A stretch of 64,000 bases of DNA from Ceratorhiza oryzae-sativae (Eukaryota; Basidiomycota; Agaricomycetes; Cantharellales; Ceratobasidiaceae). The stretch is taken from NCBI GenBank assembly GCA_030998015.1, contig JARWMV010000247.1:62001-126000 (forward strand). The letters are read 5' to 3'. Below are positions 10,703 through 22,902 of the stretch, in pieces. Both the position numbers and the translations under genes were made by a program. Below the pieces are notes generated by a model. It did no database searches, was not told the DNA's origin, and saw only the letters and a list, made by a program, of their open reading frames with translations. How positions within the stretch are numbered: the stretch's first letter is position 1; each line of letters opens with the position of its first letter.

Positions 10703-11394
10703 ACGACGTTTTTCGAGCTAGTTTTTTTTTTTCTGGAGGTGCGAAAAAATATATAACGCGATTTGACAGATTGATAGGCGGTCGGCACACTATCTGCCGA
10801 AATGACGTGGACGGCAAGGGTGGAGGAGAGGTGGCGATTTGAAATTGACCCCCGAGGACATCTCACCCGTTCGCGGGCACTCATCTCGACCGAAGATACC
10901 TCGATTCAATTTATTCCAACGATTCAAAATAGGTTGATTGAGCACTTTGAACAACTCCTACTACGATTACTACGTGTAAATACAGTTTTGGTGAGGAGTT
11001 TGCGACCCCCCCTAGTGCACTAGGCTTTAGACACTGAGCCCCGGTGGGGACGTCAGCTGCCGATTGCTTGCTATCATAAGCACAAACGCGAGCAGACGAC
11101 GCTGGGGTCCGGGCAACGCGGCGCTTGGCAACTCGGGACATTGCGGCCCAGCGAGGCACTTGCTGCTGTGCCACCGCACAAACATCCCCCGACAAACACG
11201 AGTGGGTGCTACTCACAGCCGGCCGCGCGTGCCACGCTTCCCCAAATAGAAAACTATACTCGATTGAGCACATGAACCGTGGGGGAGTCAACCGTCTGAC
11301 CGCGTGTAGCGCCCAGCAAAGTCCTGTCAGCCCAATCTCCATATCTCGCAAAGCAATAAGGTAACACCCGACCAGGCCCCCAGGACGCGTCGCT
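10703..11394. other. Region upstream of GCP2, no supported gene
   Basis: GC-rich sequence. Overlapping open frames on both strands (for example 10911-11453 minus) have arginine/alanine-rich, low-information products typical of shadow frames. The true start of the GCP2 gene may lie here, because no ATG is present at the first recognisable GCP2 residues. Confidence 0.4.
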
Positions 11395-14300
11395 GTGGCG
11401 GAGAATCCGTCCGTCCAAGCACCCCTGAACTCTCGCCTTACTACCAATGGCACGAGAGAACTGCGCGAGAGCGATAGACCACCCCCATTACGGGAACTTT
11501 CGCTAGAAATTCAAGAGGCACTCGTCTTGGAGGATATGCTGTGGATTCGTCTTGGAGTCGAAGGAACCTACATTACTCGAAATACACTGGACGAACCTCC
11601 TCAGTATATCGTCGATTCTGGACTAGACCCTGCTCTGTGAGATCTGGAAGGGAGGATGCTGCCTCTCGCAACTCATTAGTGTGCGAGATTCGCCTTTGTC
11701 GAGGCACGCGCTCACATCAAGTACGGCTCAGTGTGTCCTGCTCTTTGCACGGCCGTCCGCTCTATCCTCGAGGCAGGGTTTATTCCTCAACGTTTTTTCT
11801 CCTGTTTATATCGAGGGATGGGTCAATACGACTCCAATCACTCAACTGAAGCATCTGTTCCACACATCTCCGGCTTTTTCACTCCAGCAGCTTTGGTTCC
11901 ACATCCACCCGGCGCTCCGAACGCTTTCCCTCGTCCACGGTATCGCGGACGACATCATCTCTCCACCCACCGCCTCGCTTTCACCTTCGTCCTCAGCTGC
12001 GTCTGACGACGAAGAAGACGCAGAGGAAAGGAGGAGAAATGAAAAGCTTGGACTGGGCAACGTAAAAGCCGCGCTACTGGGCGTTGGCGCTGGCATCGAA
12101 GAGGCAGGAGGCGTCAAGGGGGGCGAGGTGTAGGGGATCCTGTGGGATAGCTGGGTATCCATGAGTGGGTTAGTCGCGTCTCGTTTCTGGCACTGGAGCC
12201 AACTGAACCGACTGTATACCAAACTTCAGCGATCCACCTGCGTCGGCGCTCCTTCGCACTCTACTAGCCGCAGCCTCGGCCCCCTACGCCCAGATCCTTC
12301 GCACGTGGACACATCACGGAACTCTTCGTGATCCGCATGGCGAGTTTTTTGTCCGAGCGCGAGTCGGTGCCGGAGAACTGGATTCGAAAGGGAAGAACAA
12401 GGAGGATTACACGGACGAGTACTGGGAACGGAGGTACACGGTATGCCGATGTTCTCGTTTGGGCACGACTGGAATTAAACTGCCCACTAGCTCCGAGATG
12501 GCTCGCACGCTCCGCATCCTTACACTGCCGCGACGGCTTCCTCGAATCCTTCCGCACTCTCCGCTGCGCCGCCTCCCTCTGCACTCGTTCCTCGCCCGCG
12601 AGTCCCTGGCGGTCGGCTCCCGGGTGGAGCATGCGTTCCTCCGGCACCGGAGTCTTGGAAACACAAGGTACTGCTGGCAGGAAAATATCTCAACGTTGTG
12701 CGAGAATGGGGAGGTGACGCTGCCGGTGTACGAAATGGGCTCAAGGAGCTCGAAGAGAAAGAACGCAAGAGACGGGAGCAGGAAGAAGACGAGAACGACA
12801 GGAAGAGTGGGGAAGGGACCGAGCGAGGCGCCTCACGGATGAGCAATCGGCGACCAAAGGAGACGGCTGCCAAAGCCAAAGACGAAATCGAGGTAGACGA
12901 CGATGCGATGGACAGTCCATCGTTTTATCGAGCTGTAGAAGACGCGTATACATATGCGAATCGGACGCTGCTCAAGGTGTTGATGGAGGACCAAATGCTC
13001 ATTCCTAGGTTGCGGTGAGTGGATTGGGTGCTGCGTCTTGAAGCTGTGCATCCTAATAATGCGGTAAAGGTCCCTGAAATACTATTTCTTCCTGCCTCGT
13101 TCGTCCTTCCTCACCCATTTCCTCGATCTCGCTCACCTCGAACTACGCAAACCCCCTAAAAGCGCCAACCTCGTGAAACTACAAAGCCTGCTCGAGCTGG
13201 CTATCAGCGGACCAGAGGAGCCAACTGGATTTGGCTCCGCCGCTGTGGTCGCCGGTGTGGGTGGCAATGCGACCTCAACGTCCAACACCACTCACGTCGA
13301 AACGCCATCGTTCAGGGAAGACGTCAAAGTCAGCATGGCCTCGTCTGGTTTGTACGAGTGGCTGCTGAAGGTCGTCAGCGTCAGCGGCGCGATCGACGAT
13401 GGGAATATGGCTGGTGGGGAAGATCAGTTCGCGGCCTCGAGGAAGGGAAAGGGAAAGGAGACGGAAAAGGAGAAGAAGAAGAAAGCCGCGCCTGCCTTGG
13501 ATCACTTGACACTGGATTATACCGTTCCCTTTCCACTCTCTCTGGTCATCTCGAGAAAGACGATCTTGAGATACCAGCTGCTATTCCGGTGTGTCTCTTC
13601 TCGTAATCGCCAACTTCAATGCTTATGGGTACCATTAGATTCCTGCTTCATCTAAAACACGTCGAGCAGATGCTCGGCGGAATGTGGGTCGAACAAATGC
13701 TCGGCGCATGGCGCAGGCCAGTCACCGCTCGCCCCGCAGGACCCGAGTCCAGGTCGGTCAGCAGAGCCGAGAGTCGAGCCAGCCATCGCTCTGCCCCTCC
13801 CTCAGCGCACCCGGATAATGCGGGATCGTCTCTGCCGAATGCAATACCGAACCCTAACCCGCCTCACAGCTCGCACTACCCTTCGGCTTTACATGCAGAT
13901 TTCGAGCGATGGCGTCGGCGCGTATTCCTGTTACGCGCGCGAATGTTAGCGTTTGTGCAACAGATCCTAGCGTTTGCTACGTTCGAGGTTCTAGAGCCAA
14001 ACTGGCGAGCTTTGGAAAAGAGGCTAGAAAGGACCACGACCGTCGATCAGGTTTTGCGGGACCACGTGGACTTTCTGGATACTTGTTTGAAAGAGTGTAT
14101 GCTGACGAGTGCAAAACTACTTCGGGTGAGCCATGCTATGGTCCATGCGGTTATTCTGCTGACAGGAATTGTGGACCAGGTGTACTCGAACCTACTCGTG
14201 ACGATCTCAATGTTCGCACAATATGCGTCATCATTCACGCGTTCGGCTCGGGATATCCTTGGTTGTTTAGACCAAGAAGGGAATGGCAAGAGCGTGAACA

Positions 14301-14508
14301 TGCAGAAAGAATGGTCTTTTTTGAACCGATTCGAGCAGAACTTCAATCACTCTTTCAAGGCGAGCCTTGTATCTTTTAGCCTTGATTATCCAACCACTGA
14401 ATCTGGCTGCAGGTACACTTGGACGTTGTATCGTTCTACGCATCGAGCGAGAACGTTACATTGCTGTCGTTGGTGACTCGGCTGAACAGTGTGCGGAGTA
14501 TGCAGTAG
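11395..14508 (+). pseudogene. Gamma-tubulin complex component 2 (GCP2/Spc97), 5' part disrupted
   Basis: GCP2 is a core subunit of the gamma-tubulin small complex that nucleates microtubules at spindle pole bodies. GRIP motif 1 is recognisable early (LEIQEALVLEDMLW; RMLPLATH; TSPAFSLQQLWFHIHPALRT). GRIP motif 2 follows (MEDQMLIPRLRSLKYYFFLP; FLTHFLDLAHLELRK; LVISRKTILRYQLLFR; LLRARMLAFVQQILAFATFE; DHVDFLDTCLKECMLTSAKL). Introns: 12169-12229, 12441-12490, 13015-13069, 13589-13638, 14126-14179 and a GC-AG intron 14360-14412. From 12229 onward all exon phases agree to the TAG at 14506-14508. The 5' third is broken: in-frame TGA 11638-11640, TAG 11677-11679, a frameshift between about 11770 and 11812, and TAG 12131-12133, all inside conserved sequence. 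No ATG is seen at the 5' end. Either a degenerate allele or consensus errors. Confidence 0.85.
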
Positions 14509-14993
14509 AACATCAGGAACATGAGTTTCAGGTCTCTCATCTCAGGTGTACGTAGTGGTGCGGTCAGTTGTCGTATATTGAGCAAACTTTATTCGAAATG
14601 TCTTAAGATGGTTGATTTTCCTTGCATAGGCCCATTTTCTGAATCCAAACTCTAACCACTATTCAAGGTGGTCGCTTTCGTTTCCTACCTTGCACCATCA
14701 GGGTTTGTCAATGGGTACATGGGAATACACATCACTATTGAGGACCGCAAGGTGGCCTTTCAAACCTCACTTGTGAGCGATATTATACAGACCGGGCACT
14801 GTAGTACATGCCCTTTGCATAACATCGTATTTCTCATGTCTCTTGCGCATCCGTCTGGCATCAATCTGCTCTGATTTGTTTGAGTGGGCCACCAGAACTG
14901 GGAAATCGATAAGGATTTAGCCAGTGACATACATATGTGTAAGATAAAACAGCCACATGATAAATTCAGGCAGTAAAACAGTTTGGAAAACGT
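14509..14993. other. Convergent 3' intergenic region
   Basis: Lies between the ends of GCP2 (plus) and the NLR (minus). Nothing beyond short chance frames is seen. It should hold both polyadenylation sites. Confidence 0.5.
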
Positions 14994-17900
14994 TCAACGC
15001 ATTAGGAGGTCTGCTTCGGCACTTGCAGCATTTGCCTCCTCAGTTCGATTAACTGCACCAAGAATCTCCGAGAGCACCCTTAGTGCGTCACGAAGATGTG
15101 CCTTGAAAACGGCGGACCGAGGAGCCATGAGCGATTGATAGAGGCGCACAGACTCTTGGATGGCGTGAAGCGCTTCATGGGGGCGGCTGAGGGTCTTGAG
15201 GTCAATTGAGAGGTTGTAGAGAGACATAGCAAGGTCAGGTGTGTATGCAGCTGGTCGATCTCCAGCCAGCCGTCGATACGCCTCTGCTGCCTCTTGGATC
15301 GCACTCAGCGCCTCGTCATGTCGACCCACATCAGACAGGCGACCGGAGAGGTTGTTGAGAGACATAGCAAGGTCAGGTGTGTATGCAGCTGGTCGATCTC
15401 CAGCCAGCCGTCGATACGCCTCTGCTGCCTCTTGGATCGCACTCAGCGCCTCGTCATGTCGACCCACATCAGACAGGCGACCGGAGAGGTTGTTGAGAGA
15501 CATAGCAAGGTCAGGTGTGTATGCAGCTGGTCGATCTCCAGCCAGCCGTCGATACGCCTCTGCTGCCTCTTGGATCGCACTCAGCGCCTCGTCATGTCGA
15601 CCCACATCAGACAGGCGACCGGAGAGGTTGTTGAGAGACGACGCAAGGTCAGGTGTGTATGCAGCTGGTCGATCTCCAGCCAGCCGCTGTCGCAGCTCTA
15701 CTGCCTCTTGGATCGCACTCAGCGCCTCGTCATGTCGACCCACATCAGACAGGCGAAGGGATAGGTTGTTGAGAGACATAGCAAGGTCAGGTGTGTATGC
15801 AGCTGGTCGATCTCCAGCCAGCTGTCGCAGCTCTACTGCCTCTTGGATCGCACTCAGCGCCTCGTCATGTCGACCCACATCAGACAGGCGAAGGGATAGG
15901 TTGTTGAGAGACCTAGCAAGGTCAGGTGTGTATGCAGCTGGTCGATCTCCAGCCAGCCGTCGATACGCCTCTGCTGCCTCTTGGATCGCACTCAGCGCCT
16001 CGTCATGTCGACCCACATCAGACAGGCGAAGGGATAGGTTGTTGAGAGACGACGCAAGGTCAGGTGTGTATGCAGCTGGTCGATCTCCAGCCAGCCGCTG
16101 TCGCAGCTCTACTGCCTCTTGGATCGCACTCAGCGCCTCGTCATGTCGACCCACATCAGACAGGCGAAGGGATAGGTTGTTGAGAGACGACGCAAGGTCA
16201 GGTGTGTATGCAGCTGGTCGATCTCCAGCCAGCCGCTGTCGCAGCTCTACTGCCTCTTGGATCGCACTCAGCGCCTCGTCATGTCGACCCACATCAGACA
16301 GGCGAAGGGATAGGTTGTTGAGAGACATAGCAAGGTCAGGTGTGTATGCAGCTGGTTGATCTCCAGCCAGCCGTCGATATGCCTCTGCTGCCCCTTGGAT
16401 AACGCTCAGCGCCTCTTCTAGTCGATCTTCGTACTTCAGTCTCTCAGCCAGCCTCGCGCAGGTTGTTGCAAACAATATTTCACCGTCCTTCAGCCATTGC
16501 CTGTCGTCCTCAGTTATATTAGCCTGAAGCTCATGCCCTTAGCGCCGATGTGGATCATCTACGCAGAACGGCTCCCATACCTTTATCCATGCTTGCGCGG
16601 CCCCGACGTCGCGACAGCGACCATATGCAGCCGTGATTTCAAGCCATGTCACTAGTCCATTCGTCATGAACTGCTCTAGAGGCTTCTGCACGGCCTCCGC
16701 CTTGGTAGAGTCGCACACATGGTCTGGCCAGAACTGGCATGCGTACCAGACTGCCTCTGATATTGCACCCTCCTTCAATCTAGGTACGCCTTCGCCCCTG
16801 TCCTCGTCCAGGTCGCTTTCAAGATACCCGACAAGGGACGAGTAACTGCCCAAATCTCGATTCAGGATATTCATACATCGCACAGCAAGGTCCGCACTTA
16901 TCTCCCTTTCGTCGATATGGAACCGAGCGTAGAGCGAGGTGGGCCCCGAACGATCCACTAGGAACTCTCGCAGAGACTGGTGAAGTACTCGCACAGGCTG
17001 TCGGCTGTGTTCCATCACGTTCATGCCCGTCAGTAGCGGGCTTAGAGTTTGCAACGTAAATTCGTGGGCCAGCCACCCATCAGCATAGAGGTCCCTCATC
17101 CCAGAGATCGTCATCGGTGACTTGCTCGCGATCACGGTTCCCATCAGGCGGCGATAGTCAGCGACGAAGCTGTCGTCCTCCCAGTCGAATGACTCCAGTA
17201 TTGTTGCGTAGAGCTGATCCATTCGGGCCTCTGGGGACGAGCCGCAGACGCGGTCTCCCCCGAGCAGCTTGCGTAGTTCCACGGTGGGATTGCTCCTTCT
17301 TCGGATGTAGTCGCATACAGTCGCCACCCACAAGAAAAGTCCATTCGCCTTCACCAAGAATTCTGATATCATATCTTCGCCTGGCCAATCTTTCTTCAGC
17401 TGTCGATCCCTGGAAAGCTTTGCGAATCGATACTGAGCGTACTCGGATATATCATTCAAATTCTTCGCGTCCGTGATGTCCAAGTCTACCCTACGTACAT
17501 ACGTCTCTTGGCACAGACTTCCCAGCTCCGGTCGCATTCGTGACGTCAAGAAGAGCCGGACAGAGTTTGGTAGGTGACATGCGCGGTCCTGCAAAATTTC
17601 AAACAAGTCCTCGTTGGAAGCTTCATCCAGCGCGTCGATAATGACCACCATGGGTCGAGCAAATGTACATAGTTTGCATGGCTCCAGCACTAGCTCCTCG
17701 AACTGACGAGCTATAGGAGCGGAAAGCAGACTTCGGTCGTCTTCCAGAGCAGCAGCAATACACTCGGCAAGTTCATGTCCGACTCCACTCAGGTCAGCGG
17801 CTATCGTAGTGAACAAGGCGGCTGGGGAATTTCGACCTTCTGCCTCCCGATCGAAGAAGAACGAAGACGCTAGTCGTCTGTCTTTCGCGCACCGCTGAGC

Positions 17901-18972
17901 AACTGTGTGCGCGATCGTTGTCTTTCCTGCCCCAGCCACTCCTGTCAAAAGGAAGATCTTGATTGCGGCTGTATCATTAGATGAACCTTGTCCAGCCGAA
18001 GTTGTGTTTGGGGTGACTGGGGTGCTGGCCCAAGCAATAATTTCATCGACCAGGTCGGCTCGTGTGTTCTCCAAACATACTCGCATTGGATCCCAGGATG
18101 CCCCTTGCACGCGTTGCAGCTTGTCCAGGATCGCGTTTCGTTCGATGCGCTGAGTGTTAGCTCTAGCTTGGGATGCTTGGTGAGCAACTCCCGCCACTAT
18201 GATACACTTCAGAGCGTGGATGCGTTCCTAATTTGCCTCAACTCACAAGCGGGACTGATGGCTAACACGCCATCACGTGTTCTCCTGGCTTCAGACATGA
18301 TCGCCGTGCTAGCGCCTATCTGCATGGAGATCGGCGACTTGAACGGAAAGATATGGACTTGTACTCGATCGCTTACCTGAAAAGTATCTATAGCAGCCTT
18401 GATTCGATCCTTCATGCTGGCAATTGTATTTAGGTCGTCCTCATTTCGACCAAACCGGTTTTTGCTTTTTTTCTTCAGTTCGAAATCGACGCTATCGGCG
18501 ACTTCGCGTAATTTGCTATCCGAAGAGCCGCGTTTAAAATTAATACGCATACGCTGTCTTTTGCCACCGTACCTTTCCAGGGTTTCTAGCCTTGCTTTGG
18601 TATCCTCGTCAGATGTGTCGACTTGTGAAAGCGACTGGACAACCGCTGCTGCAACGTCTTGGACATAATCTCCTATTTCTTCCCACTCTGTTCTATCTTC
18701 TCGAAATCGCTGGTATAGGGGTTTGTCTTCCCTGCGACACGAACGAAACAGATAGGGGCCTGACCCACCTCAATGAGCTGCCCGACACGCAGCGCGACCT
18801 CAGCTATGTCCTTGAGCGGAGTAACCACCGCGGAGGCGTTAATTACATTTCTTAGTATCTCTTTTGTGGCTTCTCCCGCTGCGCCCAACGTTCGACGAGT
18901 GGCCATGGTGGTAGAAATGAGCACTGCCATGCCCGCCTCATGGTCTACCTGTGTAGGGAGGCTGTGCATCAC
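14994..18972 (-). CDS. NLR-like STAND protein: N-terminal helical domain, NACHT, TPR array
   Basis: Predicted 1257 aa from five exons (introns 18710-18768, 18320-18376, 18197-18246, 16524-16562; total coding length divides exactly by three). The N-terminal ~200 residues form a helical fungal-NLR domain (EWEEIGDYVQDVAAAVVQSL). The NACHT ATPase has Walker A GVAGAGKTT, Walker B VVIIDALDE and the later FLTSRMRPE motif. The C-terminus has ten 46-residue TPR units of kinesin-light-chain type (ALSAIQEA...GRHDE), mostly near-identical. Such proteins act in fungal non-self recognition and regulated cell death; that role is inferred from the family. The fourth intron is only 39 nt and removes an in-frame TAA (16539-16541). 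If it is not spliced, the protein ends after the NACHT region. Alternative in-frame starts are at 18930 and 18906; which is used is not clear. Confidence 0.85.
15232..16433 (-). repeat. Tandem 138 bp repeats encoding the TPR array
   Basis: Head-to-tail units of 138 bp (one of 135 bp, near 15820) within the NLR gene. Eight are close to identical at the DNA level. They differ mainly at three places: a six-residue cassette that is either AEAYRR or VELRQR, the residue before SLNN (M, S or R), and the residue after NLS (L or G). The outermost units are more diverged. The opposite strand is also open for 372 codons, a by-product of the repeat phase. Confidence 0.95.
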
Positions 18973-19332
18973 GTGATCCTGGGGCTAATCTCACACCCGG
19001 ATTCGTCGTCCAGATAACCACAACTCGAGATATGACGCATTGCCACAGCCGGGCTCTCAAAACGTATACAACATACAATAAACTGCTTGGGCCGCCCAAG
19101 TTCATTCGAATTCCAAGCGATTCAGAGTTCGAATCCACGACTCTGGTCGGCATCTCGACGCCCTTCGTTCGCGCCGGTCGGCAAAAGTGACAAAATTGGT
19201 GTCGCATGCCACCCCGATGGACGTTTATAGGTATCTATAAATAGGCGACCGCACCACTTATAAACATGCAGCCTCCGAGCGGTTCATGCCTCGTTTCGGC
19301 CTCAGCCTCTTGCATTCCCCTTGTCGTTCGTT
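18973..19332 (+). promoter_or_regulatory. Divergent promoter region with TATA box for chitin deacetylase
   Basis: A 360 bp region between the NLR (minus) and chitin deacetylase (plus) starts. A clear TATA box (TATAAATA, 19236-19243) lies about 90 bp upstream of the ATG at 19333. No matching TATA box was seen for the NLR. Confidence 0.6.
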
Positions 19333-20856
19333 ATGAGATCCTACACTGTGTTGTCCTTGCTCAGCGCCATGGGTGCTCGTGCGGTTCAGGTCCCACGCCA
19401 GGCTACCAGCTCTGCTGGTGAGTGACACTCTGTTTATATTATCGCCGATAGGCTAATATCACAGCCTGTCAGGTTCTGTTTCACTTGTGTCGACCAATCC
19501 AACTGCGATCCCCATCTCCTCGATCTTTGCCAGTATGCCCACCCAGGCCACAACGGCACTAGACACGACCTATACTGCTGGAGCAACACCGCCCATCAGC
19601 GGTGCGCCGGCACTTCCAACGGGTTTGTATGCTCAATCAGTTTCATAACATGACATTCATTCCAAACTGGTTTAGCGGCCATCGTTCCATCCAACTACCC
19701 CCCTCTTGACCAAGTACCGCCGATCAACAGTCCACAGGTGCAGCAGTGGATCAAGGAGGTGCAAAATTCGGGAGTAGCCATTCCTGGCTTGCCGCCCACG
19801 CAACCAGGTGGTACGTGGATCTGGGCTTTATTTAGATTCAGACAAATAACTTGCATATATTCAGGCTGTAGTGACCCAGCAAACTCGGCGGCGGTTGCGA
19901 ATGCGAGTGCGAGCGGGTCGTGTTGGTGGACGTGCGGAGGATGCTCGCGCGACAGCGATATCACTACTTGCCCTGACAAACGTAGGTTTGATCACCGCCT
20001 AATTCAAATAGGTGCTAACCTTGGATCAGAAACGTGGGGCGTATCTTATGATGACGGGCCGTCACCCTACACGCCCAACCTTCTCCAGTACCTCGATCAG
20101 CAACAGCTCAAGTCTACGTTCTTCATCGTTGGTTCTCGAGCCATTTCTCGTCCACAGATGCTCCAGACCGAGTTTATGGGTGGACACCAGCTTTCGGTTC
20201 ACACTTGGTCTCATCCCTCGCTCACCACCCTGACGACGGAACAAATCATTGCGGAATTGGGATGGACAAAGAAGGCGATCAAGGACATTACGGGTTTGAC
20301 GCCGAACACGATGCGGCCTCCATACGGCGATATCGATGATCGGGTGCGGGCGATCTCCAAGGCCATGGGCCTTACTCCAATTATCTGGACAAGTGCCGGT
20401 GGCAGCGATTTCGACACCAACGATTGGCACGTCCCGAGCGGCCTCTCCTCCGAGGTCGTACTCTCGAGCTTCGAGAAGATCTTGACGAAAGCTAGCTCAC
20501 TCAATACGGGCTTCATTGTCCTCTCCCATGATTTGTACCAACAAACCGTGGACCTCGCGACGGGATACATTATCCCCGATGCGTTGGCACGTGGGTTCCA
20601 CTTGGAGAACATCATTTCGTGCATGAAAAAGCCGCTCTCAGAGGCTTATATCGAGACGAGCAGCAACACGACTAGTCCGGCTAGCGCAGGCACAATGTCG
20701 ACGGGTTCTAGTGCTTCCGCCTCTGGAACTCATGGGAGCAGTACAGCTGCTCCAAGCAAAACTGCAAAGCCTACTAGTGGTGGTGTGACTCGCCCCTCGG
20801 TCAGTGTTTCGGCTATTTTGGTTATTCTTGGAATGTGTGCGTTCGGTGTTTTCTGA
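19333..20856 (+). CDS. Chitin deacetylase (CE4), secreted and GPI-anchored
   Basis: Removes acetyl groups from chitin, producing chitosan at the cell wall. Exons 19333-19417, 19473-19622, 19676-19810, 19865-19981, 20030-20856; introns of 48-55 nt keep one frame. The N-terminus is a signal peptide (MRSYTVLSLLSAMGARAVQV). The NodB domain shows motif 1 SYDDGP (Asp base and metal Asp), motif 2 HTWSHPS (two metal histidines), motif 3 RPPYGDIDDRVR and motif 5 IVLSHDL, so it looks active. The N-terminal extension holds a cysteine cluster (CWWTCGGC...TC) of the kind seen in basidiomycete chitin deacetylases. The tail is Ser/Thr rich and ends in a hydrophobic segment (SAILVILGMCAFGVF), as for a GPI anchor. 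Confidence 0.93.
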
Positions 20857-21229
20857 TCGCCGAGCTTTTCGGCTATGGACTTGACTCACTTGACACTCGT
20901 TTGCCGCTTTGTGAGATGTATGCTACCCCACCTCTTTGTCATGGACATCACGTCTGGACGTTAGTAATTGGATTCGCTTTCTGATGGATCCACTGTTCCA
21001 TCTTTAGTACCCGGGTAGCGACTTAGTCATTTTGAGCGTTCTTGCATTGACGGTCATCCCGGCCAGCGGTGTTCATGGCCGATTTTGCACCGCCCTCATA
21101 CGGCGTATGGCCGGGCTTGTTAATGCAGGATTGTGATTCCCCAAAGCGCGATTCTCACAACGACAGCGTCCAGAAGGTATTTATACGAGCTGATCTATCC
21201 TGCCACTGCTCAATCTGAAGCACTCCACG
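20857..21229. promoter_or_regulatory. Intergenic region with TATA-like box for epoxide hydrolase 1
   Basis: No gene seen. A TATTTATA element near 21177-21184 lies about 50 bp before the ATG at 21230. Confidence 0.5.
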
Positions 21230-22902
21230 ATGCAGTTCAAACACGCTTCGATAATTCTCGCGCTGACATCGAAAGCTTTGGGTGCATACGATGTTAAACC
21301 ATTCAAGGTCGACCTCTCTTCCAAGTTTTGCACATGGAGGATTTAGTTCGACGGACCCGGCTGCCGGCATACTCTGTTCTTGGAAGTGCTGGTGCTGGGG
21401 TTCCGCTCGATTGGCTCAAAGCGCGACAAAATGATTGGTTGAATGGTTTCAATTGGGACAACGAACAGTCTCAGATAAATCAGCAAGTTGACTGCCAATC
21501 GACCATGAGCCCACTGATGATGAATGCTTCCACAGGTTCAATCATTCAACAGCCAACATTGGCAACCAAACTGTTCATTTTATCCACCAACGCTCATCGG
21601 ATCCGAAGGCTATTCCATTGCTCTTGACTCACGGATGGCCTGGATCGTTCTACGAGTTTCATAATGTCATCACTCCGCTTAGTGCTCCTGGGAAGGATTC
21701 CAACGTTTCGTGTGCTGACTCTTGTCCACTTTATTGCTAGTGAATACTAACATTAATTTCCCTTGTGCAGTTTCCACGTGATTGTTCCTTCTATGCCGGG
21801 ATACGGATTCTCTTCACCCGCTCCTGTCGGGTGGAACCTGAATAAAACCGCCGATTTGTTCGACACGCTTTTGACCAAGGTGTTAGGATACAAAAAATAT
21901 GTGGCCGCTGGCGGTGATTGGGTTTGTGACGTCGGCTACGTCGGGCAATGGTGTAAAGAGCTTATTGTTTAAACAGGGAGCCGGCGTTACTTGGGCTTTG
22001 CAAAACAACCACGGGGATACTGTAAAAGCTGTGTATGTTTTCCGAACTATCGTAGACGCTTTTGCCTGACCATATGCACAGGCTATTCAATGGCCTTTTG
22101 CCACAATTTGCCCCCACTTATTCTCAGCTCGCCGCCGACCCGCAATTCGTCAATGATATTGCTAGTTTGACCGACGAGCAGAAGAAGCGACTCGACGATA
22201 ATGCTGTTTTTGGGAACAGCGGGAATGGTTATTTTGTGGAACAGGCTACAAGAGTAAGTGTGCTCATCTTGTGGTGGATCAGGACATAAAAAATAGAATT
22301 ATTTAGCCCGCGACCATTGGTTTGGCTTTGTACGACAACCCGATTGGTCAATTGGCTTGGATTGGGGAGAAGTTTCTTGACTGTGAGCACAGTCGGCAGT
22401 TGGTGCATTCACATTGGTTGACACAGTTGATGGGTCGTAGGGTCCGATCCACAGTTCGGAGTTCCGCCCTCTACGATTACTAACAATACAATCCTAACGG
22501 AGGTTTCATTGTATTATTTGACGGGAACGTTCGAGACATCGGTCAATACTTACTATCAAAGTCCCTCCGCGTTCGCCTCAAATATGCTCCGTGCTACAAC
22601 CGACGTTTCTATGGGGTTCGCTGCATACTACTACGACCTTCAGTTCGTGATCAACGCTTGATCTTCAGAGGTGGCCACTGATTTCAGGGCGTTAGATATT
22701 ACCCAGAGTTCTATATCGCCAAGATCGGCAATCTTGTGTACTATGCTGGTAAGAAGCGATCGCATGGATGCTAGGAATCACACACTTACTGGCATCCGTT
22801 ATATAAGATCATCCAAGAGGAGGGCATTTTGCTGGCCTTGATAACCCAACGGCGTTGATAGCGGACCTCCGAGCTATGATGGGGAAATGGTACCATGTCT
22901 AG
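21230..22902 (+). pseudogene. Secreted epoxide hydrolase, copy 1, frameshifted near the 5' end
   Basis: Alpha/beta-hydrolase with an epoxide-hydrolase N-terminal region; such enzymes open epoxides to diols. A signal peptide starts at 21230 and leads into YDVKPFKVDLSS. Relative to the paralogues at 41219 and 43564 one nucleotide is missing near 21325, so this frame ends at a TAG within ten codons while the homologous frame (HMEDLVRRTRLP) continues in another phase. The rest is well preserved: oxyanion motif HGWPGS, nucleophile GGDWG, catalytic-His region HPRGGHFAGLD, and introns matching the paralogues, including a GC-AG intron starting GCAAGT near 21484. Stop TAG 22900-22902. A single sequencing error would restore it. 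Confidence 0.83.

Noticed and set aside
10911..11453. A 180-codon minus frame upstream of GCP2
   Set aside because: Low-information composition in GC-rich DNA, overlaps the GCP2 5' end, no recognisable domain.
15241..16359. A 372-codon open frame on the plus strand, opposite the TPR array
   Set aside because: It exists only because the 138 bp repeat unit happens to lack stops in that frame; the repeated product has no known fold and the minus strand clearly encodes TPRs.
19120..19160. A GTTCGAATCC box suggesting a second tRNA gene
   Set aside because: No matching T stem, anticodon arm or acceptor stem could be paired around it.
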